Under the pieces are notes generated by a model. The model was not told the DNA's origin, made no database searches, and worked only from the letters and a program-made list of their open reading frames with translations. Of a stretch of 11,709 bases of DNA, positions 1 through 5,476 are shown in pieces. The stretch spans positions 1 through 11,709 of the forward strand of contig CAZGUH010000075.1 in NCBI GenBank assembly GCA_964529005.1. Direction: 5' to 3'. Numbering within the stretch: position 1 is the stretch's first letter; each line of letters starts with the position of its first letter. The translations under genes and the position numbers were made by a program. The DNA is from CAZGUH01 sp964529005 (GTDB lineage Bacteria > Actinomycetota > Acidimicrobiia > Acidimicrobiales > Ilumatobacteraceae).

Positions 1-21
1 CCCCCAACGAAAGGTGACGCC

Positions 22-813
22 ATGTGCCACGCCGACATCCCCCCGCTGCCGGCGCCCGCTGATGTCGAGCGCCGCGACCGCACCGTGAACCTGCAGGGCG
101 GGGACGCGATCCCCGTCACCGAGGTCCGCCCGGTCGGACGCAGCGGTCCGGCGATCGTGATCGGCACGGACATCTTCGGCCGGAGCGCGTTCCACCTCGC
201 GCTCGCCGACCGGCTGGCCGCCGCCGGCTACGTGGCGATCGTGCCGGAGGTGTTCTTCCGCGCCGAGGCCGTGGACGAGATCACCTCTGAGGTCGCGTAC
301 GCCCGCCTGAACGGTCTCGACGAACCACGGGCGCTCGACGACCTCAGCACGGTGATCGATTGGGCCGCGTTCCGCTCCGCCGGCGGCGCACCACCGGTCG
401 GCGTGCTCGGGTTCTGCCTCGGCGGCACGTTTGCCCTCGCGCTGGCCGCGCGCCGGGCCGACACGGTCACCGCCTGCTTCTACGGCTTCCCCGGCGGCCA
501 CCCGCCGAAGACCGGCGGCGTGAACCTCGCTGCGCCGCTCGAGGCCGCGGCCGCCATGCACGGGCCGATCCTCGGGTTCTGGGGAGCCGCCGACGGCCGC
601 GTCGGGCTGCCCGACGTCGGCACGCTCGACGCGGCGCTCAGCGAGGCGGGCGTCGCCCACGACTTCACGATCGTGCCCGGCGCAGACCACGGGTTCATGA
701 CCGCCCTCCTCGACCCCGGGGCCGCCGGCCACGCCACGGCCGATGCGGCGTGGACCCGCACGCTCGGCTTCTTCGACGAGCACCTCGGCGTCGGCGTGGC
801 ACCTGCGGCGTGA
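22..813 (+). CDS. Dienelactone hydrolase family protein
   Basis: This is a 263-residue alpha/beta hydrolase of the dienelactone hydrolase family. Known members hydrolyse the enol-lactone dienelactone to maleylacetate in the cytoplasm during (chloro)aromatic breakdown, but many relatives act on other esters or lactones. A Cys-Asp-His triad is visible: the nucleophile elbow GFCLGG with Cys132, Asp191 in WGAADG, and His223 in GADHGF. The early TDIFG segment matches the QEIFG loop of the Pseudomonas enzyme, but with Asp50 where that enzyme has its catalytically important Glu36. The start is supported by an AAAGGTGA ribosome-binding site at 10-17, four bases before the ATG. The protein is full length for the family and has no signal peptide. 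It ends 48 bases before the IclR-family gene. It may belong to an operon that began upstream of the window. The family is clear, the substrate is unknown. Confidence 0.88.
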   Translation: MCHADIPPLPAPADVERRDRTVNLQGGDAIPVTEVRPVGRSGPAIVIGTDIFGRSAFHLALADRLAAAGYVAIVPEVFFRAEAVDEITSEVAYARLNGLDEPRALDDLSTVIDWAAFRSAGGAPPVGVLGFCLGGTFALALAARRADTVTACFYGFPGGHPPKTGGVNLAAPLEAAAAMHGPILGFWGAADGRVGLPDVGTLDAALSEAGVAHDFTIVPGADHGFMTALLDPGAAGHATADAAWTRTLGFFDEHLGVGVAPAA

Positions 814-826
814 GGCGCTCGCCGGG

Positions 827-841
827 TACCCTTCCGCCATG
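827..841 (+). promoter_or_regulatory. Putative leaderless -10 promoter element before the IclR gene
   Basis: TACCCT at 827-832 fits the actinobacterial -10 pattern TANNNT. It is followed by six bases and then an ATG at 839. This spacing would place the transcription start on the A of the ATG, as in leaderless mRNAs. No convincing -35 box is seen. It would drive the IclR regulator separately from the hydrolase gene. This is inferred from pattern and spacing only. Confidence 0.42.
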
Positions 842-865
842 CTCAGCGGACGAGACGAGACGTGA
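839..865 (+). other. Possible 8-codon leader ORF coupled to the IclR start
   Basis: An ATG at 839 opens a frame encoding MLSGRDET, which stops at TGA 863-865. The stop overlaps the GTG start of the IclR gene at 862 in a GTGA arrangement. With the -10-like TACCCT placed for a leaderless transcript, a ribosome could begin here and re-initiate at the GTG. The IclR frame itself has no other ATG, GTG or TTG between the in-frame stop at 811-813 and 862, so the GTG start is well constrained. Whether the tiny ORF is translated is unknown. Confidence 0.3.
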
Positions 866-1623
866 ACGATTCGGCGCCGAACTACCCGATCTCGTCGGTC
901 GACAGCGCGCTGCGGCTGCTGTTGATGTTCCGCGATCGGAAGTCGATCCGGATCACCGACGCCAGCGACGAGCTCGGGGTGGCGCGCTCGACCGCCCACC
1001 GGTTGATGAGCATGCTGACGTTGCACGGGTTCGTCCGTCACGACCCGAAGACCCGCACATACCTGCCGGGGCGAGCGCTGGTCGACGTCGGGCTGGCGGT
1101 GGTGCGCCAGATGGACGTGCGGACGGTGGCCAAGCCGGCGATGGAGCGGCTGAGCGCGGAGACGGGCGAGACGGTGCACTTGGCGCGGTTCGACTCGCCG
1201 AACGTGGTGTTCATCGACTGCGTCGAGAGTTCGCGAGCGATCCGCGTCGGCTCCCGCGTGGGGACGGTGATGCCGGCGCACTGCACGTCGGTGGGCAAGG
1301 CGATGATGGCGGCGACGCCGAACGTGCTCGACGACTACTTCGCCGGGCAGCGGCTGCCGACCTTGACGGAGCATTCGATCCAGAACCGGCAGGACCTGAA
1401 GCAGGCGCTGCAGGCGATCGAGCGGCGCGGCTTCGCCAAGAGCGAGCAGGAGAGCGAGGACGGCCTGCGCTCGGTCGGCGTGGCGATCCTCGATCGCAGC
1501 GGCTACGTGGTCGGCGGGCTGAGCGTCGCGGCGCCGATCCAGCGCCTGCAACGCAGCGCGCTCGACAAGCTCGGCGAGCTGGCGCGTGCCGCCGCCCAGG
1601 AGATCGGCCAAGCGCTGGACTGA
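862..1623 (+). CDS. IclR-family transcriptional regulator
   Basis: This 253-residue regulator has the IclR two-domain layout. An N-terminal winged helix-turn-helix spans about residues 11-70, with a recognition helix around GVARSTAHRLMSML at 39-52. The C-terminal effector-binding domain carries the family motif MPAHCTSVGKA at 137-147 and the late SEQESEDGLRSVGVAILD segment at 194-211. IclR-family proteins are dimers or tetramers that repress or activate nearby catabolic operons in response to small acids or aromatics. The only possible start is GTG 862, because no other start codon lies between the upstream in-frame stop and this point. The gene sits in front of the CoA-transferase and the five-gene catabolic run, so it is their likely regulator. 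A half-site array at 2864-2890 is a candidate binding site. The effector cannot be read from the sequence. Confidence 0.92.
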   Translation: MNDSAPNYPISSVDSALRLLLMFRDRKSIRITDASDELGVARSTAHRLMSMLTLHGFVRHDPKTRTYLPGRALVDVGLAVVRQMDVRTVAKPAMERLSAETGETVHLARFDSPNVVFIDCVESSRAIRVGSRVGTVMPAHCTSVGKAMMAATPNVLDDYFAGQRLPTLTEHSIQNRQDLKQALQAIERRGFAKSEQESEDGLRSVGVAILDRSGYVVGGLSVAAPIQRLQRSALDKLGELARAAAQEIGQALD

Positions 1624-1631
1624 CCACGACG

Positions 1632-1651
1632 CCCACCGCGATGGCGGTGGG
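1632..1651 (+). promoter_or_regulatory. Perfect 8-bp hairpin masking the CoA-transferase RBS
   Basis: CCCACCGC at 1632-1639 and GCGGTGGG at 1644-1651 form a perfect stem around a GATG loop. The 3' arm contains the GGTGGG ribosome-binding site of the CoA-transferase and ends three bases before its GTG start at 1655. The IclR stop codon lies only eight bases before the 5' arm, so a ribosome ending IclR translation could melt the stem. The likely role is translational coupling. No U-tract follows, so it is not a typical intrinsic terminator. Confidence 0.5.
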
Positions 1652-1658
1652 TTCGTGA
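1641..1658 (+). other. Possible 5-codon ORF overlapping the CoA-transferase start
   Basis: An ATG at 1641, starting inside the hairpin loop, opens a frame encoding MAVGS. Its TGA at 1656-1658 overlaps the GTG start of the CoA-transferase as GTGA. The arrangement mirrors the one in front of the IclR gene. It may be a chance result of a GTGA start context, and translation is unproven. Confidence 0.18.
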
Positions 1659-2836
1659 GCCGCCCGCTCGAGGGCGTCACCGTCGTCAGCATCGAACAGG
1701 CCGTCGCCGGCCCGTACGCGACGCGTCAGCTCGCCGATCTCGGCGCGCGGGTGATCAAGATCGAGCGGCCGGGGGAGGGCGACTTCTCCCGCCACTACGA
1801 CGAGACGGTGCTCGGCCAGGCCAGCTACTTCGTGTGGCTCAACCGCTCCAAGGAGTCGATCACCCTCGACGTCAAGCAGCCGGGCGGCCGCGAGATGTTG
1901 CACCGCCTGCTCGCCGGCGCCGACGTGTTCGTGCAGAACCTCGGGCCAGGGGCGGCGGCGCGACTCGGACTGGACTGGGACTCGCTGACGCGCCGCTACC
2001 CGCGCCTGATCGTCTGCGACGTGTTGGGCTACGGCGCCGACGGTCCGTGGGCCGACCGCAAGGCCTACGACATGCTCGTGCAGTGCGAGGCGGGCCTGGT
2101 GTCGCTGACCGGCCCGGAGTCGACGCCGTCGCGCGTCGGCATCTCGATCGCCGACATCGCCGCCGGCATGTACGGCTACAGCGGCATCCTGAGCGCGCTC
2201 TATCGCCGGGCGACGACGGGTGAGGCGTCGAACGTGCGCGTGGCTCTGTTCGACGCGCTGGCGGAGTGGATGGGCCAGCCCGCCTACTACACCAGGTACG
2301 GCGGGTCGGCGCCACTGCGGGTCGGCGCCGAGCACGCCACGATCGCGCCCTACGGGCCGTACCGGGCGGCGGACGGGGCGACCGTGGTGCTGGCCATCCA
2401 GAGCCAGCGCGAGTGGCAGGAGTTCTGCGCCAAGGTGCTCGACGACCCGGCCGTCGCCGACGATCCGCGCTTCGCGCGCAACTCGGCGCGCGTGGCCAAT
2501 CGTGAGGCATTGAACGAGGTGATCGGCCGCCGCTTCGCCGAACTCACCGCGACGGAGGCGATCGAACTGCTCGATCGAGCGCGGATCGCCAATGCCCGTC
2601 TGCGATCGGTCGCCGAGTTCCTCGAGCACCCGGCGCTGGCCGGCCGCGGCCGGTGGCGCGCCGTCGATTCGCCGGGCGGCCCGATCCAGGCCCTCGTGCC
2701 GCCGGTCGACCTTCGTGGCATCGAGCCGCGCATGGACCCGATCCCGGCACTTGGCGCGGACACCGAGCGCCTGCTCGCGGAGCTCGGCTACTCCGCGGAC
2801 GACGTGGACGGCCTTCGGGCGGCGGGCGCGATCTGA
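1655..2836 (+). CDS. CaiB/BaiF-type (class III) CoA-transferase
   Basis: This 393-residue enzyme belongs to the class III CoA-transferases, which move coenzyme A between carboxylic acids in the cytoplasm through an aspartyl-CoA thioester intermediate. The N-terminus has the family opening PLEGVTVVSIEQAVAGPYAT and the block LADLGARVIKIERPGEGD. The segment KAYDMLVQCEAG carries the probable catalytic Asp139, and YGADGPWADRKAYD is typical of the family. I chose GTG 1655 because the family homology begins immediately after it. The longer open frame from 1586 would overlap the end of the IclR gene and adds an unrelated arginine-rich stretch. The GGTGGG ribosome-binding site lies in a hairpin arm. 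It follows the IclR gene by 31 bases. It probably activates or recycles a dicarboxylic or aromatic acid of the same pathway. The CoA donor and acceptor are not predictable. Confidence 0.92.
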   Translation: MSRPLEGVTVVSIEQAVAGPYATRQLADLGARVIKIERPGEGDFSRHYDETVLGQASYFVWLNRSKESITLDVKQPGGREMLHRLLAGADVFVQNLGPGAAARLGLDWDSLTRRYPRLIVCDVLGYGADGPWADRKAYDMLVQCEAGLVSLTGPESTPSRVGISIADIAAGMYGYSGILSALYRRATTGEASNVRVALFDALAEWMGQPAYYTRYGGSAPLRVGAEHATIAPYGPYRAADGATVVLAIQSQREWQEFCAKVLDDPAVADDPRFARNSARVANREALNEVIGRRFAELTATEAIELLDRARIANARLRSVAEFLEHPALAGRGRWRAVDSPGGPIQALVPPVDLRGIEPRMDPIPALGADTERLLAELGYSADDVDGLRAAGAI

Positions 2837-2863
2837 CTCTGGCGCGGCGCTGCGGCCGTATGA

Positions 2864-2890
2864 CAGAATCGTGTTCTGAGATGCAGAACA
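2864..2890 (+). promoter_or_regulatory. Candidate operator: three alternating half-sites at 10-base steps
   Basis: CAGAA at 2864, TTCTG at 2874 and CAGAA at 2884 are alternating inverted half-sites, each starting exactly 10 bases after the last. The right pair forms the perfect repeat TGTTCTG-agatg-CAGAACA (2872-2890). The left pair is a 5-bp inverted repeat with a 5-base spacer. The array lies in the 96- to 102-base gap before the aldolase gene, and CAGAAT at 2864-2869 could itself be a -10 element. The likely ligand is the IclR-family regulator encoded at 862-1623, which is an inference from position and symmetry. Confidence 0.55.
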
Positions 2891-2903
2891 GGCATCGTCA
2901 AGC

Positions 2904-2926
2904 GATCGGCGCGCCGATCAGATCGG
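2904..2926 (+). repeat. 16-bp palindrome with overlapping alternative hairpin before the aldolase RBS
   Basis: GATCGGCGCGCCGATC at 2904-2919 is a perfect palindrome and could fold in RNA as a 6-bp stem with a CGCG loop. Its 3' arm can instead pair as CCGA (2914-2917) with TCGG (2923-2926) around a TCAGA loop, reaching the edge of the GGAG ribosome-binding site at 2929-2932. The two folds exclude each other. GATCG words are common in such GC-rich DNA, so a regulatory role is only a possibility. Confidence 0.3.
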
Positions 2927-2938
2927 TCGGAGATGGAG

Positions 2939-3868
2939 ATGGTTGACCTGCCCGAGGGATTCCTGCGTGGCTCGTACGTGCCGCTGGTGACGCCGTTCGA
3001 CGGTGGTGAGCTCGATGTCGACGCGTACGCGCGACTGATCGACCTGCACCGCCGCGCCGGCACCGACGGCGTGGTGGTCGGCGGCACCTCCGGCGAGCCC
3101 GGCACACTGTCGGTCGCCGAGCGGATGCGGCTCGCCGAGGCCGCGGTCGAGGCCGCCGCCGGCGAGCTGCCGGTCGTGGTGGCGTCGGGGGCGCTTGCCC
3201 TCGCCGAGACGCTCGAGCTGACGCGCCACGCCGAGAAGGTCGGGGCCAGCGCGGCGATGGTGGTGACGCCGTACTACCTGCTGCCGCCCGAGCGCGGCGT
3301 CATCGAGTACTACCGCCGGGTCGCCGACGCCACCGCCCTGCCCCTGGTGCTGTACCACATCCCTCGGCGCACCGGCCTGACGCTGTCGATCGGCACGATC
3401 GAGGCGATCGCCACCGCATGCCCCACCTTGGCCGGGATCAAGCACTCATCGGCCGACCTGGGCCTGATCTCCGATCTGATCGCCACGTTCGGCGGCGGCT
3501 TCCGCATCCTCGGCGGGCTCGAGGACCTGAGCCTGCCGATGCTCGTGCTCGGCGCCAGCGGTGTGGTCAGCGCGGTCGGCAACGTCGCGCCCCGCCTCGT
3601 GGCCGACCTGTGCCGCGCGGTCGGCGACGGCGACCTGGAACGGGCGCGGCGCATCCACTACCGCTTGCTGGACCTCAACAAGGCCGTGTTCTGGGACACC
3701 AACCCGATCGCCGTCAAGTACATGCTCACCCGCGTCGGGGCGCTGGCCCGCAACGAGCACCGGCCGCCGATGGCACCGGCGACGCCGGAGCTCGCCGCCC
3801 GCCTGGATGCGGCGCTCGCCGCCGCCGGCGTGACCGACGTGTTCGTCACGGAACCGAGCGCGGCGTGA
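2939..3868 (+). CDS. Dihydrodipicolinate synthase superfamily aldolase/dehydratase
   Basis: This 309-residue TIM-barrel protein belongs to the DHDPS/N-acetylneuraminate lyase superfamily of class I aldolases, which form a Schiff base between a lysine and a 2-oxo acid, usually pyruvate. Visible residues are the GTSGE loop (Thr50, Ser51), Tyr112-Tyr113 in VTPYY, Tyr139 and Arg144 in LYHIPRRTG, and the Schiff-base Lys168 in GIKHSS. The late segment TNPIAVKYML is also typical. ATG 2939 is preferred because GGAG lies six bases before it; ATG 2933, two codons earlier, has no room for a ribosome-binding site. Lysine biosynthesis is unlikely because the neighbours are all catabolic. A hydratase-aldolase or retro-aldolase that releases pyruvate is a better guess, and the aldehyde dehydrogenase downstream could oxidise the other product. 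It is the first gene of the coupled run and overlaps the next gene by GTGA. Confidence 0.88.
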   Translation: MVDLPEGFLRGSYVPLVTPFDGGELDVDAYARLIDLHRRAGTDGVVVGGTSGEPGTLSVAERMRLAEAAVEAAAGELPVVVASGALALAETLELTRHAEKVGASAAMVVTPYYLLPPERGVIEYYRRVADATALPLVLYHIPRRTGLTLSIGTIEAIATACPTLAGIKHSSADLGLISDLIATFGGGFRILGGLEDLSLPMLVLGASGVVSAVGNVAPRLVADLCRAVGDGDLERARRIHYRLLDLNKAVFWDTNPIAVKYMLTRVGALARNEHRPPMAPATPELAARLDAALAAAGVTDVFVTEPSAA

Positions 3869-4470
3869 CGGCGAGCCCGGCGTCGGCAATGGGGGGCCCA
3901 GTGGCGATCGACGGCACCCAGCTGCCGCGTCTCACACTCGACGAGCTGAGTCCGGCACTGCAAGCCGCGCTCGGTGCGAAGGTCGCGCGGCTCGGCTACC
4001 TCGGCGAGTTCTTCGCCGTGGCCGGCCACCAGCCGGCGGCGCTCGCCGCGTTCGTCGACTTCACCGAGTCACTCGCCGACGTGCTGCCGCCCCGGTGGCA
4101 CCACCTCATCGCGTTGACGGTCGCGACTGCGCTCGGCAACGACTACGAGCGCTGCCAGCACGAGCAGCGCAGCATCGTGCTGGGCCTGCATCGCGAGTGG
4201 GTGCGCGCCGCCGAAGGTCAGGATGGCCCGGCCAGCGCGTGCCTCGACGCCGACGAACGGGTGCTGCAGCAACTGGCCCGCGCGATGGTCGCCCGTGACC
4301 ACGCGACCGCCAGCGCACGACTGCAGCAGCTGCTCGCCGCGCACCCGCCGCGCGTCGCGATTGGGGCGACGTTGATGATCGGTCGGTACATCGCGCACGC
4401 GGCGATCACGCTGACGGTCGGCATCACCTCACCGGTGCGCTCGATCTTCGAAGCGGATGCGCATGGCTGA
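3865..4470 (+). CDS. Carboxymuconolactone decarboxylase (CMD/AhpD)-like protein
   Basis: This helical protein of about 201 residues resembles the CMD/AhpD fold. The core runs from about residue 45 to 110 and contains PRWHHLIALTVATALG followed by NDYERCQHEQ. AhpD-type proteins carry a redox Cys-x-x-Cys and a nearby His. Here only Cys97 is present, beside Tyr94, Glu95 and His99, so the layout fits the tyrosine-glutamate-histidine subgroup and not a thiol-disulfide peroxidase partner. The start is uncertain: GTG 3865 overlaps the aldolase stop as GTGA, ATG 3889 lacks a clear ribosome-binding site, and GTG 3901 follows a G-rich run at 3891-3896 with close spacing. All three give the same core. 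It overlaps the next gene by 14 bases. It may decarboxylate or hydrolyse a ring-cleavage intermediate, but the function is not established. Confidence 0.7.
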   Translation: MTASPASAMGGPVAIDGTQLPRLTLDELSPALQAALGAKVARLGYLGEFFAVAGHQPAALAAFVDFTESLADVLPPRWHHLIALTVATALGNDYERCQHEQRSIVLGLHREWVRAAEGQDGPASACLDADERVLQQLARAMVARDHATASARLQQLLAAHPPRVAIGATLMIGRYIAHAAITLTVGITSPVRSIFEADAHG

Positions 4471-5476
4471 CGGGCCGATCTGGATCGACGAGGCGACGGT
4501 CGCGGCGTCGGTCGGCCTCGGCGACGCGATCGACGCCGTACGGGCGACGTTGCGCGCCCAGGCCTCGGGCACGGCCGTGCCGATGCCGAAGGCCGTGCTG
4601 CCGATCAGCACCGGCGGATCGCTGCACGCGCTGGGCGGCGAGATGACCGAACTCGGGTTCATCGGCACCAAGACCTGGTGCCACACGCCCGGCGGCGCCC
4701 AGCCGCTCTTGATCCTGTACTCGCCGCAGGACGGTTCGGTCCGCGCCGTCATCGAGGCCTTCGCCCTCGGCCAGCTGCGCACGAGCGCGACCTCCGCCGT
4801 GGCCACCGACGTGCTGGCCCGCGCCGACGCGGACGTGTTCGCGCTGATCGGCACGGGCAAGCAGGCGTGGGCCCAGGCGGCCGCTGTCGCCGCGGTGCGG
4901 CCGCTGCGCGAGGTCCGCGTGTTCGGCCGCGACGCCGACCGGCGAGCGGCGATGGTCGCCCGGATCCGCGCCACCCTGCACGTCGCTACGCACGCCGCGG
5001 GGTCGGTGGCCGAGGCGGTCCGCGGCGCCGGGATCGTCACGCTGGCGACGCGCGCCACCGCGCCGATCCTCGACGTCGGCGACGTCGAGCCCGGCACCCA
5101 CGTGAACGCGATCGGCGCCGTCACCCCCGAGCGCCGCGAGTTCGACCCGCAACTGCTCGCCCGCTCGGCCGTCGTCGCCGCCGACAGCGTCGAGCAGGCC
5201 CGCACCCTGTCCTCGGAGCTGCGCGAGTTCTTCGGCGACGACGACGCCGGCTGGCGAACCGTGCGGCGGCTGTGCGACCTCGTGGCCGGCGACCGCGCGC
5301 GCCCGGGCGACGCCGACGTGACCGTGTTCAAGGCCCTCGGGCTCGGCCTGTCCGACATCGGCGTCGGTGTGCTCGCTCTGACCAGAGCGCAGGCGACTGC
5401 CGCGGTTCGCCAACTCCCGCCGTACCGGCACGCCGCGCTCCCGGCGACCGCCCCCATCCACGAGGTGCACCCATGA
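4457..5476 (+). CDS. Ornithine cyclodeaminase/mu-crystallin family protein
   Basis: This 339-residue protein is a member of the OCD/mu-crystallin family. These NAD(P)-binding dimers include ornithine cyclodeaminase, alanine dehydrogenase of the archaeal type, and ketimine or cyclic imine reductases. Visible features are FIGTKTWC with the probable catalytic Lys72, the QLRTSATSAVAT block with Arg108, the Rossmann loop IGTGKQA at 131-137, THVNAIGA at 215-221, REFD with Asp230, and the C-terminal VFKALGLGLSDI motif. Two starts are possible, ATG 4457 and ATG 4463, which differ by two residues; neither has a strong ribosome-binding site, which fits translation coupled to the overlapping upstream gene. 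It ends in an ATGA overlap with the cupin gene. In this operon, reduction of an imine or deamination of an amino acid intermediate is the natural suggestion. True ornithine cyclodeaminase activity is not supported by the context. Confidence 0.88.
   Translation: MRMADGPIWIDEATVAASVGLGDAIDAVRATLRAQASGTAVPMPKAVLPISTGGSLHALGGEMTELGFIGTKTWCHTPGGAQPLLILYSPQDGSVRAVIEAFALGQLRTSATSAVATDVLARADADVFALIGTGKQAWAQAAAVAAVRPLREVRVFGRDADRRAAMVARIRATLHVATHAAGSVAEAVRGAGIVTLATRATAPILDVGDVEPGTHVNAIGAVTPERREFDPQLLARSAVVAADSVEQARTLSSELREFFGDDDAGWRTVRRLCDLVAGDRARPGDADVTVFKALGLGLSDIGVGVLALTRAQATAAVRQLPPYRHAALPATAPIHEVHP

Noticed and set aside
1632..1651. Intrinsic terminator after the IclR gene
   Set aside because: The stem is strong but no U-tract follows, and it sits over the next gene's ribosome-binding site.
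1586..1654. Longer N-terminus for the CoA-transferase
   Set aside because: It overlaps the IclR coding region in another frame, encodes an arginine-rich stretch unlike the family, and homology begins right after GTG 1655.
2939..3868. Lysine-biosynthesis DapA
   Set aside because: The active-site residues are shared by the whole superfamily, and every neighbour is catabolic, so I did not assign the symbol.
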